This document shows, one piece after another, positions 25,500 through 34,593 of a stretch of 64,000 nt of DNA. Made by a program: the position numbers and the translations under genes. This DNA comes from Hymenobacter crusticola (GTDB taxonomy: Bacteria > Bacteroidota > Bacteroidia > Cytophagales > Hymenobacteraceae): NCBI RefSeq assembly GCF_002154225.1, contig NZ_MTSE01000014.1, forward strand, positions 84,155-148,154, read 5' to 3'. Numbering within the stretch: position 1 is the stretch's first letter; every line of letters starts with the position of its first letter. A model generated the notes under the pieces. That model saw only the letters and a list, made by a program, of their open reading frames with translations. It ran no database searches and was not told the origin of the DNA.

Positions 25500-26012
25500 C
25501 TAAGCTTCTTTCTTCTTACCTAGCAAATTCTTCACAGCTGCAACAGCCTCTGGCACAGCCAGTGCCACAGTAGCTATAGATACAACAGAGGCCGTCTGGC
25601 AATAGAAACACAAGGCTTTATTCTCTTTCCATTCTTCTTTAGCCAGCAGCAGGTTAGTAGCCACGTCGCCCAAGCTTTTGGCAAGCAGACTGATCGGCAA
25701 GGCAGGATTATCGACAGCACGATTTGCCCCACCGGCCGCAGCCAGGGCCGTGGTGATGCCGTAGGTGGAAATCATGCCTACCGCGTCGGGGGTATCGAGG
25801 CGCTTGTAGCCATAGTCGGAGGCGTCGACTTTATCCGAGTCGAAGGGCCCTACGGGCGGATCAGGCAGGTGGTGAATAATGCCGGTTTGGTACAGCGTCA
25901 CGATCTGGCCGAGGGCTACCCCAAGCAGGGATAGGCCAATGATCCAGCGACGACGTTTCATGTTGGGGTCTTGGTTGTAGCGGAGCTCTTCGCTCAGTTG
26001 GGTCGGATTCAT
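25500..26012 (-). CDS. VKOR-like membrane protein with a CxxC
   Basis: A 170-residue membrane protein. It has a hydrophobic helix (~23-42, WIIGLSLLGVALGQIVTLY), a periplasm-like loop, a helix near 78-95 and a last helix that starts with ALCFYCQTASVVSIATVAL, giving a CxxC (Cys135, Cys138) at a membrane boundary as in vitamin K epoxide reductase (VKOR) proteins. VKOR oxidises partner thiols and reduces quinone. This copy has no other cysteines, so the loop pair that shuttles electrons in classical VKORs is missing; it may be a reduced variant using an external partner. VKOR membership is probable, not certain. Confidence 0.6.
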   Translation of the reverse strand: MNPTQLSEELRYNQDPNMKRRRWIIGLSLLGVALGQIVTLYQTGIIHHLPDPPVGPFDSDKVDASDYGYKRLDTPDAVGMISTYGITTALAAAGGANRAVDNPALPISLLAKSLGDVATNLLLAKEEWKENKALCFYCQTASVVSIATVALAVPEAVAAVKNLLGKKKEA

Positions 26013-26146
26013 AGGAGTTGGTTGCGGGTGATGCTAGGTGGTACGTACCCGCTGGCAGATTAGGTTGCGAAGCTCGGCGGCCGAGCTGCCTAGAAGCAGT
26101 ATCCTTTTGCTAGCTTACGGAGTATGTTCTTCTAAACTCAACCGCG

Positions 26147-26614
26147 ATGGAAGCAGATCTCACCTTGCACGTCAATGGGCAGCCGCACGCCGTGCGCGTC
26201 GACCCGGCCACGCCGCTCCTTTACGTGCTGCGCAACCAATTGGCGCTCAACGGGCCCAAGTTCGGCTGCGGCCTCCAACAGTGCGGCGCCTGCATGGTGG
26301 TGCTCAACGGCAACCTGGCGTGGCCAAGCTGCCAGCTGCCCGTTTCGGAAGTATTGCACATGACCGTGACAACCCTAGAAGGCCTTACCCGCCCCGATGG
26401 CTCCTTGCATCCCTTGCAGCAGGCTTTTATCGACGAGCAAGTGCCGCAGTGTGGCTACTGCCTCAACGGTATGGTGATGTGCGGGGCGGCCTTGTTGGCC
26501 CAAGATGCGAAGCCCAACGAAGAAGAGATTCGCAATAGCCTCTACCGGGTACTGTGCCGGTGCAGCGTGCATAGTCGCGCTATCAAGGCCATTAAGCGGG
26601 CTTCAGAGGTGTAG
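26147..26614 (+). CDS. 2Fe-2S subunit of a xanthine-oxidase-family molybdenum hydroxylase
   Basis: A 155-residue protein. It has a plant-type 2Fe-2S domain with Cys41, 46, 49 and 62 (FGCGLQQCGAC) and a second helical 2Fe-2S domain with CGYC (102, 105) and CRC (137, 139). That is the small subunit of IorAB-like or aldehyde-dehydrogenase-like enzymes, passing electrons from the molybdenum site. The large subunit follows 78 bp downstream. The second domain reads LCRCSVHSRAI rather than the more usual CRCGTHxRI, a mild deviation. Confidence 0.92.
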   Translation: MEADLTLHVNGQPHAVRVDPATPLLYVLRNQLALNGPKFGCGLQQCGACMVVLNGNLAWPSCQLPVSEVLHMTVTTLEGLTRPDGSLHPLQQAFIDEQVPQCGYCLNGMVMCGAALLAQDAKPNEEEIRNSLYRVLCRCSVHSRAIKAIKRASEV

Positions 26615-26692
26615 CGCGACGCTCCTGTTGCACGACGTCTATCAACTCCGCAACGACAATACCTATTCATCGATGCGCGTAGCTTCCGCTTC

Positions 26693-28954
26693 GTGCCACA
26701 ACCTAGCTTCCTCGTGTTTTCTCTGCCTCCTACTTCCCGCCGTGATTTTCTCAAGAACGCTGGCTGTCTGACTATTGGCTTTGCTCTGCTAGGCCTAGCT
26801 ACCGAAGCTACCGGCGGTCCGCTGGCGGATGAATTACCTGGCAGCCTCCAAGACAATCCCCGCATTAATGCGTGGTTGGAGGTACTGAGCGACGGGCGGG
26901 TGCGGGTGCTCACCGGCAAGATCGAACTCGGCCAAGGCATCCGGACAGCCGTGCAGCAAGTAGCGGCCGAGGAGTTGGATATGTCTCTGAATAAGGTAGA
27001 AGTAGCCCTTGCTGAAACCGACCGCACGCCCGACGAGCGCTACACCGCCGGCAGCGCCTCCATTGAGCAAAGCGCCATGTCGGTGCGCTACGCAGCGGCG
27101 GCGGCCCGGCAGAAGCTGCTGACGCTGGCGGCGCAGAAGCTAGGTACCAAGCTTACGCAGCTGACCTTGGCCGACGGCCTCATTCAAACCAAGGACAAGA
27201 AGCGCCAGCTTACGTTCGCGCAAGTGCTGAACGGCGCCCAGCTCACCGATGAGGTGCGCCTGCCCATCAAGCTTAAGCCCAAAAACCAGTACCGCTACGT
27301 TGGCAAGGCGGTGCACCGCCAAGAAATTGAGCGTATGGTGCGGGCCGAAGAATGGTACGTGCAGGATCTGCGGTTCCCGAACATGCTGCATGCCCGCGTG
27401 TTACGTCCCGCTAACTATGAGTCGAAGCTCGTGAAGCTCGACGAGGCCGAGCTCAAGCGCCTCGTGCCGGGCCTGTTGAAAGTGCACATTGATGGCAGTT
27501 TCGTGGGCTTATTGGCCGAGCAGGAATACCACGCCAAGTTAGCCCAGGACTACGCCAAGCTGCACGCCCAATGGACGCCCGGCCGCACCCTGCCCACTGG
27601 GCAGCCCCTCCCCGATTACTTGCGCAAGCTACCCAACACGCCTAAGCCAGTAGCCAACCAGGGCAGCTTCGACACGCCACCCGCGGCAGGCGCTACCACG
27701 CTGCAAGCCAGCTACTTCAAGCCCTACCTCATGCACGGCTCCATCGGGCCGAGTTGCGCGGTAGCGCTGTTCGACCAAGGCAAGTTGCACGTTTGGACGC
27801 ACAGCCAGGGCGTGTACCCGCTACGCGAATCGCTGGCCGACTTGCTGAAGTTGCCCATGGAAACAATTCACGTGAAAGGCGTGCCCGGCTCGGGCTGCTA
27901 CGGCCACAACGGCGCCGACGATGCCGCCGCCGACGCGGCCTTACTTGCCGTGGCCACCCCTGGCCGCCACGTGCGCGTGCAGTGGGCCCGCGAAGACGAG
28001 CACGCCTGGGAGCCCTACGGCAGCGCCATGGTCATCGACATCAGCGCCCGCCTCGACCCAAGTGGCCGCATCACCCACTGGCAGCAGCAGGTCTGGACTG
28101 ATACGCACAGCTCCCGCCCTAACGGTCAGGCCGATAAGCTCCTGCCTACCCAATACCTAGCCCAGCCTCGGATGCCCAAGAACGACGGCGCCGCCGACTT
28201 TAGCGCCGGTGGTTACCGCAACGCCGAGCCGCTTTACGTGGTGCCGAATCTCAAAGTCGATGCGTATTTCTTTGAAGGTCCGTTGCGCGTGTCGGCCCTG
28301 CGGAGCCTAGGTGCCTACGCCAATGTATTTGCCATTGAGTCGTTTATGGATGAGCTGGCCGAGAAAGCCAAGCAGGACCCGTGGGAGTTCCGGCTAGCGC
28401 ACTTACAGGATGAGCGCGCCAAAGCGGTAGTGCGAAAAGCGCAGGAAATTGCAAGCCAACAACAGCTAGCTGAGGGCGAAGGCCTAGGTGGTGCGTTTGC
28501 CCAGTACAAAAACAAGGCGGCCTACGTGGCGGTAGTCGCCAAAGTGCGCATTAAGGAAGAAGGTACCGTGTACCGCCCCCAACTCTGGGCCGTTATCGAC
28601 TCCGGCGAAGTCATCAACCTCGACGGCATCAAAAACCAAACGGAAGGGGGCCTCATTCAAGCCGCTAGCTGGACCACCACTGAAGAAGTAGTTTTCGATG
28701 CGCACGGCGTCCGCAGTCGGCAGTGGGAAAGCTACCCCATCTACCGCTTCGATGAAGTGCCTTACATCATGGGCGTGACGGTGCTTGACTACCCCAACAA
28801 GCCACCTCTTGGCGCCGGCGAAGCGGCCCAAGGTCCGACGGCCGCCGCGCTGGCCAATGCGGTGTACCGCGCCACGGGCAAGCGCGTGCGGGAGCTACCC
28901 CTACGCCCGGAGAAGCTGGTTGATGAACCAGAGCGTCGCCAACAACCCGGCTAA
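26693..28954 (+). CDS. Molybdopterin-binding large subunit, IorB-like
   Basis: Up to 753 residues from GTG at 26693; a second in-frame GTG at 26714 gives a neater start (FSLPPTSRRDFLKNAG), whose twin-arginine motif SRRDFLK indicates Tat export of the folded, cofactor-loaded enzyme. Motifs: TGKIELGQGIRTAVQQVAAEEL (first molybdopterin segment), GVPGSGCYGHNGADDAAADAAL, the arginine-containing ARED loop, and a C-terminal GAGEAAQGPTAAALANA that supplies the catalytic Glu. The enzyme would hydroxylate an aldehyde or N-heterocycle in the periplasm. There is no third (cytochrome or FAD) subunit and no XdhC-type maturase nearby, so the electron acceptor must come from elsewhere. Confidence 0.9.
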   Translation: MPQPSFLVFSLPPTSRRDFLKNAGCLTIGFALLGLATEATGGPLADELPGSLQDNPRINAWLEVLSDGRVRVLTGKIELGQGIRTAVQQVAAEELDMSLNKVEVALAETDRTPDERYTAGSASIEQSAMSVRYAAAAARQKLLTLAAQKLGTKLTQLTLADGLIQTKDKKRQLTFAQVLNGAQLTDEVRLPIKLKPKNQYRYVGKAVHRQEIERMVRAEEWYVQDLRFPNMLHARVLRPANYESKLVKLDEAELKRLVPGLLKVHIDGSFVGLLAEQEYHAKLAQDYAKLHAQWTPGRTLPTGQPLPDYLRKLPNTPKPVANQGSFDTPPAAGATTLQASYFKPYLMHGSIGPSCAVALFDQGKLHVWTHSQGVYPLRESLADLLKLPMETIHVKGVPGSGCYGHNGADDAAADAALLAVATPGRHVRVQWAREDEHAWEPYGSAMVIDISARLDPSGRITHWQQQVWTDTHSSRPNGQADKLLPTQYLAQPRMPKNDGAADFSAGGYRNAEPLYVVPNLKVDAYFFEGPLRVSALRSLGAYANVFAIESFMDELAEKAKQDPWEFRLAHLQDERAKAVVRKAQEIASQQQLAEGEGLGGAFAQYKNKAAYVAVVAKVRIKEEGTVYRPQLWAVIDSGEVINLDGIKNQTEGGLIQAASWTTTEEVVFDAHGVRSRQWESYPIYRFDEVPYIMGVTVLDYPNKPPLGAGEAAQGPTAAALANAVYRATGKRVRELPLRPEKLVDEPERRQQPG

Positions 28955-29019
28955 GCTAGGCACTACAGGACAAATACTTATTTGTAAATCAGTGCATTAT
29001 GCTACCTCATCGTACGGCG

Positions 29020-29823
29020 TTAGTGCTGAGCCGCGTTATTTTCGGCGTTGCTGTGCCATTGAATGGCGAAGTAGCCACACGGGGTAGTACCTGTGTTCGT
29101 AAAAGCGTGGGGCACATTCGACCGCAGCAGAATCACATCCCCGACGGTGGCTTTGTGTGAGGTTTTGTCAATGAGCATCTCGCCGCTGCCTTTCGTCATT
29201 AGGATGATTTCTTCGGTGCGGTGGGTGTGCGGCGGGTGGCTAGCTTTCCCCGGATTAAGCACCGTTGCGTGCACATCAAACCGCTTGAACATCGACGAGG
29301 GTTGGTCGAACACAGGACGCGTCTCGCCCTTGTCCGTCTTGGTCATCTTGAACTTGCTCCAGTCCTTCACAAAAGAGCCTCCACCGGCTTGCCCGCGTTG
29401 GATATCTACGGGGTCTTTCGCCTTAAACTTTAGCACATAATACGTTACGGGCGCTTTCGTCGTGTTTTTGAAGCTCTGCTTATCGCCCGCTACAATCAGC
29501 GCTAGCCCACCCGGACCTAGGGTCTTGGTCGAGTCTTTTACTGTGGCCGTCAGGGTGCCTTCTTTCACCACCACGAGTTCTTCCGCGTCGTTGTAGGCTT
29601 GCAACGGATGGTTCGTTTGCCCCGGCCCGAGCGTGGAAGTATGAATAGCTAGCTCCGCCAGGTCGAGGGTGCTGCCTTTGGCTAGTTGCTGGCTTTCCCG
29701 CCCGCCATCCCTTTTCACCGCCTGGGCAGTGCCACTATAAACAGCGGAAGGCAACAATGTATCCGTCTGAAAGCCAAAGCCAAACACAACAAGAACTCCA
29801 ACGGTAAGCAAAGGCGTTTTCAT
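29020..29823 (-). CDS. Exported bicupin protein
   Basis: A 267-residue protein with an N-terminal signal-type segment (TPLLTVGVLVVFGFGFQT). Two cupin folds: the first (~60-140) keeps only part of the metal-binding set (NHPLQAYNDAEELVVV), while the second (~175-255) has a full motif, HPPHTHRTEEI followed by GDVILLRSNVPHAF. A catalytically active C-terminal cupin with a degenerate N-terminal one is common in sugar- or ureide-related bicupins; the substrate is unknown. It is the last gene of a reverse-strand run containing two Gfo/Idh/MocA proteins and a DUF6807 protein, 142 bp downstream of the nearest of these. Confidence 0.8.
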   Translation of the reverse strand: MKTPLLTVGVLVVFGFGFQTDTLLPSAVYSGTAQAVKRDGGRESQQLAKGSTLDLAELAIHTSTLGPGQTNHPLQAYNDAEELVVVKEGTLTATVKDSTKTLGPGGLALIVAGDKQSFKNTTKAPVTYYVLKFKAKDPVDIQRGQAGGGSFVKDWSKFKMTKTDKGETRPVFDQPSSMFKRFDVHATVLNPGKASHPPHTHRTEEIILMTKGSGEMLIDKTSHKATVGDVILLRSNVPHAFTNTGTTPCGYFAIQWHSNAENNAAQH

Positions 29824-29965
29824 AGAAAAGTGGGGGAAGTCAACTGGGTGAGGGGAAGAAGATTTTACTTGTAGGAGAGTACTAACACGTCATTTAAGCG
29901 TAGCGAGGAGTCTCGCGGACCGTTGCAAGAACGTCATATCTCCTGCTGGTCGACACGACGTTTTG

Positions 29966-31345
29966 TTATTCACCTGAACTTTGCGAAGCTAGCTCCAAAG
30001 CCTTGGTAGTAGTGTAATATTTCGCTAGCATGTTGGGCACTTCCCACTTGGGCATATTGCCTTTTTGCAAGTATTCCAAAAACTGCTGCGTTACGCGGGC
30101 AAAATGCGCCTCGTGTCCCTCGCGGTAGCTATCCGGAATCAACACCTCCCAGCCTTTCGCCGATTTTTTCAGCGCGACGCCGGGGTACTTCGCCTGAAGC
30201 TTCAGTAGCTCATTCTGCAAGGCGGTTTCATAAGCTAGGTTGTTTACCGTAGGCTCTACGTAAAGCGCCGTTTTATACTGTTGCTCAGCGCCTTGCCGAA
30301 TAACTAAGTTAGCTTTCGTACCGCGCATGATGGAGTAATGGGTGTCGCCGGCCCCTTCAGGCGCCTTATAGGCCCACGTTACGGCCACCTTGGCGTGCAC
30401 CCCGAGCAGCTTATAGGTAATCGAGCCGTTGCTGTACACCTTTAGCAGCGTGTCGTTGGCTAGGTCGCGCTTCAGATAACCCGGAAAACCGTTCAGCTTA
30501 GTGATGGTATTGAACTGACCGAGGCTCATGTCGGTGGTCCAGCGCTTGGCCGCCAGCACCTGAATATCTTTCTTATAGTCCAGAACTCTCCCCGGAAAGC
30601 ATTCCCACTGCACCAGATCCACTAGGTGCGTCGTCACATCCACGATGCCCTCCCCTTCCTGCCGCACATCCATAAACCACGGCGGCCGGGTCAGAACGTT
30701 TCCCGACACGTACTTATAAAAGTAGTGTACGCTCTCCTTCGTGACGGCCGGGTTCTCGGGCGTTCCTTTTTCGAGCGTGCCAAACACCTGCGGCAGCCGG
30801 GACAGTTCCTTTTGCAGCACGGTGGTTATCTCAAACCGCTCCGTCATGATGTCATACAGCAGCAAGTTTTTCTGCTGGGCCGTCGCGAAGGCTGTTTCGA
30901 GTGTTTTAAATTCCTTGCCGTTTATCGCCATGGGCTTATCCGCCAGCACATTGAAGCCCGCCTGAAGCGCCCCGGCGATGTACTCGGTTTTCTTTTGGTT
31001 GTTCCCTGCAATGACGACCACGTTGCCCGCCTTTTCGGCTAGCATCTTCTGAAAAAAATCGGGGCCGGTGTACACCTGCTCCTGCCAGCGCGTAGGGCTC
31101 TCGGCGCGGGTGTTGTAGGCCGCAATGCGGTCGAGGTGCAGCTGCACGTCGGGGCCGGCCGGCGCGTACACCCGTACCCTAGGGTCGACGTTCGGGTACA
31201 TCGACTTCTGCACCAGCGCGGCGTGGAAGTGGCCGGGGTCGAGCGTTACCAGCCGCACCGATGCGCTTGGTTTGGTAGCAGTTTGGGCCAAGCAACCTAG
31301 GGCCGTTAGAAAAATGAAGCTGCTGGCAATGAAGAGTTTTTTCAT
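29966..31345 (-). CDS. Gfo/Idh/MocA-family protein, putative oxidoreductase with Oxidoreduct_C-like domain
   Basis: A 459-residue protein with a signal peptide (MKKLFIASSFIFLTALGCLAQ). The N-terminal half is a modified Rossmann fold (VRLVTLDPGHFHAAL; AGNNQKKTEYIAGALQAGFNVLADKPMAI, which holds the family DKP motif, counterpart of EKP). The C-terminal half (VTTHLVDLVQWECFPG and following) matches the variant C-terminal domain often annotated as a putative oxidoreductase C-terminal domain in Bacteroidota. The usual GxGxxG is weak. Such secreted relatives act on sugars or sugar derivatives; the reaction is not known. It lies in the same cluster as a Tat-type Gfo/Idh/MocA protein. Confidence 0.8.
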   Translation of the reverse strand: MKKLFIASSFIFLTALGCLAQTATKPSASVRLVTLDPGHFHAALVQKSMYPNVDPRVRVYAPAGPDVQLHLDRIAAYNTRAESPTRWQEQVYTGPDFFQKMLAEKAGNVVVIAGNNQKKTEYIAGALQAGFNVLADKPMAINGKEFKTLETAFATAQQKNLLLYDIMTERFEITTVLQKELSRLPQVFGTLEKGTPENPAVTKESVHYFYKYVSGNVLTRPPWFMDVRQEGEGIVDVTTHLVDLVQWECFPGRVLDYKKDIQVLAAKRWTTDMSLGQFNTITKLNGFPGYLKRDLANDTLLKVYSNGSITYKLLGVHAKVAVTWAYKAPEGAGDTHYSIMRGTKANLVIRQGAEQQYKTALYVEPTVNNLAYETALQNELLKLQAKYPGVALKKSAKGWEVLIPDSYREGHEAHFARVTQQFLEYLQKGNMPKWEVPNMLAKYYTTTKALELASQSSGE

Positions 31346-31473
31346 TTCTTAGATAGAAATGGCTTGCAGAGCGGGATGCTTTTCTCGCCCAGACGCAAAG
31401 GTGCGGAGCGTTTTACCATCACCTAGGTACCAACTTACTGTAGATAAGCCGTTCAGCTAATGATTAATAAACC

Positions 31474-32868
31474 CTAGCCGTGCAGCGCGTACGGCTTGCG
31501 CTGGGGGCGCGTGAGCAGGGCGTTGGCTTCGTCGTCGTTCTTGAACCGCTCCTTGGCTGGGTCCCAATACACTTTGCGCTTCAACTTCATCACAATGTGA
31601 TGGATCAGGCACGTCGAGCAGGACCGGTGGCCCACCTCCACGGGCGCAATGGGCTGCTTGCGCGACTTGATGCACTCCAGCCAATTGCCGTGGTGCTCTT
31701 TGCTCTCATACAGGTGAATCTCATTGGGCCCAATCACCGACTGCAGAAGCTTCGGGTCGCTGGCGTCCAGGGCTTTAGCAGCTTGCAGACTCACCGGGTC
31801 GCTGGAGGTTGCCTTGGCGTCGCCACGCGACACGAAAATCCAGCCGTCGGTGCCCTCAAACTTAATTCCGTTCGCGAAACTGTCGCTGATGATCATGTGC
31901 ACGCCGTTAGCATATAGCCCCTCCGTTTTGAACGGTCCGTGCACATTCCAGAGGCCTTTCTTTGGAAATTCGGCCGTGCCCCACACTTCGATTGGGCCGG
32001 TGTGCTCGGTGTTCATGGCCCAGTGGGCGCAGTCGACGTGGTGGGAGCCCCAACCGGTAATCATGCCGGCGCCAAACTGCTCGCACCGCAGCCAACCGGG
32101 GCGGTCGTAGCCCTGCTGCGGGTGCACGCGCTTCTCGGTGTAGTACACCTCCGGCGTCGAGCCTAGCCACATATCGTAGTTCAAGTTGCTAGGTACTGGC
32201 ATCGGCGGCTCCTCTTCGCCGGATGGGTCGCCGGGCAAGCCGATGTACACGGTTTTCAGCTTGCCGATGCGGCCGTTACGCACCAGCTCCGCCGCGTACC
32301 GAAACTGGCTGGAAGACCGCTGCTGGCTGCCAATCTGAAAAATGCGGCCCGTATTTTTCACCACGTCGCTCAGCGCCCGGCCTTCCGCAATGGTCAGCGA
32401 GGTGGGTTTCTGGCAATACACATCCTTGCCCGCCTTCACCGCCGCCATCCCGATCAGGGCGTGCCAGTGGTCGGGCGTACTGATTAGGACGCCGTCAATG
32501 TCTTCATTTTGCAACAGGGCTTGGTAATCGTTGTACACCTTCACCCCATCGTACGGCTTCCCATTTTTCTTCGAATAATATTCGTTAACCAATAGTTTGC
32601 CTTCTTCGGCGCGGCGGGTATCTAGGTCGCACACGGCCATGATTTGTGCCTGATCGTATTGCCACACGCCAGGCATATCATGGATTCGGGAAATACGCCC
32701 CGTCCCGATAGCCCCAATATTTATCCGGTTGCTCGGCGCATTTTTCCCAAACACACTAGCCGGCACAATGGTCGGGAAACCGCCGAAAGCGAGAGTAGCT
32801 ACTGCCGCTTTGGCGGATGTTTCCAGAAAATTCCTTCTGGAAAATTGCGCTGTTTTTTCTTCGCTCAT
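31474..32868 (-). CDS. Tat-exported Gfo/Idh/MocA-family oxidoreductase
   Basis: A 464-residue protein. The N-terminus has a twin-arginine signal (QFSRRNFLETSAKAAVATL), then a Rossmann domain starting INIGAIGTGRISRIHD, the typical TPDHWHALIGMAAVKAGKDVYCQKP (EKP-like QKP), and the later GWGSHHVDCAHWAM. A bound NAD(H) with Tat export of the folded enzyme is the model for this subgroup, several members of which oxidise or modify glycosides at C3 or act on glycan-derived sugars. Its gene lies 35 bp after the DUF6807 gene, so the two are likely co-transcribed. Confidence 0.9.
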   Translation of the reverse strand: MSEEKTAQFSRRNFLETSAKAAVATLAFGGFPTIVPASVFGKNAPSNRINIGAIGTGRISRIHDMPGVWQYDQAQIMAVCDLDTRRAEEGKLLVNEYYSKKNGKPYDGVKVYNDYQALLQNEDIDGVLISTPDHWHALIGMAAVKAGKDVYCQKPTSLTIAEGRALSDVVKNTGRIFQIGSQQRSSSQFRYAAELVRNGRIGKLKTVYIGLPGDPSGEEEPPMPVPSNLNYDMWLGSTPEVYYTEKRVHPQQGYDRPGWLRCEQFGAGMITGWGSHHVDCAHWAMNTEHTGPIEVWGTAEFPKKGLWNVHGPFKTEGLYANGVHMIISDSFANGIKFEGTDGWIFVSRGDAKATSSDPVSLQAAKALDASDPKLLQSVIGPNEIHLYESKEHHGNWLECIKSRKQPIAPVEVGHRSCSTCLIHHIVMKLKRKVYWDPAKERFKNDDEANALLTRPQRKPYALHG

Positions 32869-32903
32869 CTACTTATTATTTTAAATTAGTCAGAAGAAAA
32901 TAG

Positions 32904-34151
32904 TTACTTAAGCTTCACCGTAATCTTCGGCGAATTACCAAAACTCTGCCAGCCACTCTCCGCTTTTTCTTTCGTAAAATGCCCGTTGTACACGATCAAT
33001 CGGTATTTCAGCGTGTAGGTTTTTCCGGGTTCGAGCAGCCAGTTTTTATTTTTAGTTGGGGAGAAATTAGCGAACATATCCCCGCGGCCGTTCATGGTTT
33101 CGGGCCAGATGCGTAATGGCTCAGGGTAGTTATAATTCGTTGGGTACGACATCATCACCAGCCCGCCATAGTCCTGATCGAGTTGGCCCTGCACGATGCA
33201 CCAACGGGCCGTGGAACCGTCGGCTTCCTTGCGCGTTTTGCCTTCCGAAGTCAGCACTTCGCTATTGTCCTTGTTCCACTTTTCGGTGGTGCGCCAGCCA
33301 AAGCCGCCGTACCGATACGCCAGCAGTAGCACCGGGCTAGGGCTCGCGCAGCTCATATTGATGGTTACATCAGCGATATAATACTCCTGATCTTTAGGCT
33401 GGTACACGCGCACCGATTGCAGCTCATTCAAAGCTACCTTCTCCTTCCCACCCGGCCTGAAAGCGACGTGCTCTTGCAACACCTCGTACTCGCTGTATAC
33501 TGGTCCGTCGGCGGTAGCTACCACGTTGGCAAAGCGCACGGTGCCTTTCCGGTCGCGGATATTCCAGAAGTCGACGGTGTCTTTTTCAAAGAGCACGTGC
33601 GTCCATGGGTTCCAGATACCGTAGTGGTGGTAGTGGTCGGGCGCCTGAATGCGGGTCAGTTCCTGTCCGTGTGGCGTCCAGAGCGGGTGAATAAAGCCGC
33701 TGCGTTTGTAAGCCGTGTCAATTCCGGCGGGTGGGTACACTGTTTTGTAATTATAGCGCACTAAGTTTTTATCACCCGCGCGTACTGTCAAAGCGCCTTG
33801 CTGATCATTTATTTTAATAGTAGCAGGCAAATTGCTTTTTGCTCCTTTTACTAACTCATAGGTATGCTTGCCTTTTGTTGCACTTGCCGGATCAATAATC
33901 CAGTGAATAAATCGCGCATTCCCATTTTCAATTTGGCAGGGTATCGGCGTGCGCTTATTTCCCTCCACAGCTACTAATCGTAAAACGGAATCGGGCAAAA
34001 GCGTTATCTCGTCTAGCTTAGCTTTAACCGGAATTTCCAGGTTGCTGGTGGTTTGCGGAAGCTCAATTTCTAGCGTCGCTATTTTTTGCGCAAACCCAGC
34101 AGTACCAATTACCAAGAAAAAGAAAGCAAGCAAGTATCTCATTGTGTGCAT
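32904..34151 (-). CDS. DUF6807/PmoA-family exported protein
   Basis: A 415-residue protein. The signal peptide is clearest from the second Met (MRYLLAFFFLVIGTAGFAQ, 34142); the first Met at 34151 adds three residues. Family features: GFIHPLWTPHGQELTRIQAPDHYHHYGIWNPWT near the centre and the following FEKDTVDFWNIRDRKGTV. The PmoA label comes from an old annotation; no membrane methane mono-oxygenase features are present. In Bacteroidota this family recurs next to Gfo/Idh/MocA and glycan genes, as here. It is probably the first gene of the reverse-strand cluster, with palindromes upstream at 34271-34305. Confidence 0.82.
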   Translation of the reverse strand: MHTMRYLLAFFFLVIGTAGFAQKIATLEIELPQTTSNLEIPVKAKLDEITLLPDSVLRLVAVEGNKRTPIPCQIENGNARFIHWIIDPASATKGKHTYELVKGAKSNLPATIKINDQQGALTVRAGDKNLVRYNYKTVYPPAGIDTAYKRSGFIHPLWTPHGQELTRIQAPDHYHHYGIWNPWTHVLFEKDTVDFWNIRDRKGTVRFANVVATADGPVYSEYEVLQEHVAFRPGGKEKVALNELQSVRVYQPKDQEYYIADVTINMSCASPSPVLLLAYRYGGFGWRTTEKWNKDNSEVLTSEGKTRKEADGSTARWCIVQGQLDQDYGGLVMMSYPTNYNYPEPLRIWPETMNGRGDMFANFSPTKNKNWLLEPGKTYTLKYRLIVYNGHFTKEKAESGWQSFGNSPKITVKLK

Positions 34152-34593
34152 CGGAAACTTCTACTATTCTACAGGCAAACTGCGGCGGTACACAACACAA
34201 ACTAGCAAGTCTGCGCCTCTAAAAGGGAAGCAAAAAGCCGCCGGCTTAAAAGTAAGGAAGGCAATAGTAAGCGCAATCCTTTGCGCAACGCTCGCAAACG
34301 TTTGTGATAGTTTATTATTAGCCTTAAAGTAGATTTTTGTGGATAGCAGAAGCCTTTCGGCGCCATATGCTGCCTACGAATCGGCGTTCCTTCCCTGGCA
34401 AGCTAGGTCTTGCGTGTGCTTCTGCCCAGCAGTACGGCGGAAGCGTTGGTTGCAAACTCAAGGATTTCAACTAGTGCCTATTTTTGCTTAAAACGGTTTA
34501 CTAGCGGAGAAACTAGTTATCAGGCTTTGCAGTAAACCTTGTATCCTCTACACTTAGTTACCTAGCTTCCTTCTGTACCGATCATTCTCCCGA
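34152..34593. other. Intergenic region between divergent genes
   Basis: 442 bases upstream of both the DUF6807 gene and the FUSC-like gene. It holds two palindromic elements (34271-34286 and 34294-34305). I see no gene or RNA in it and no exact TAnnTTTG. Confidence 0.6.
34271..34305. promoter_or_regulatory. Candidate operator region, two palindromes
   Basis: GCGCAATCCTTTGCGC (6-bp arms, 4-nt spacer) is followed 7 bases later by GCAAACGTTTGT, a CG-centred palindrome with a perfect 10-base core CAAACGTTTG, of the shape bound by LacI/GalR-type repressors. It lies ~120-145 bases upstream of the carbohydrate-type cluster; the sites could also serve the gene at 34594. No LacI-type gene is in the window. 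Confidence 0.4.

Noticed and set aside
29880..29960. Imperfect similarity of AGTCTCGCGGACCGTTGCA to the segment near 18570 (CGTCTCACACGGGTCGTTGCA)
   Set aside because: Short, gapped and weak; it could be a degenerate dispersed repeat, but two copies are too few to say.
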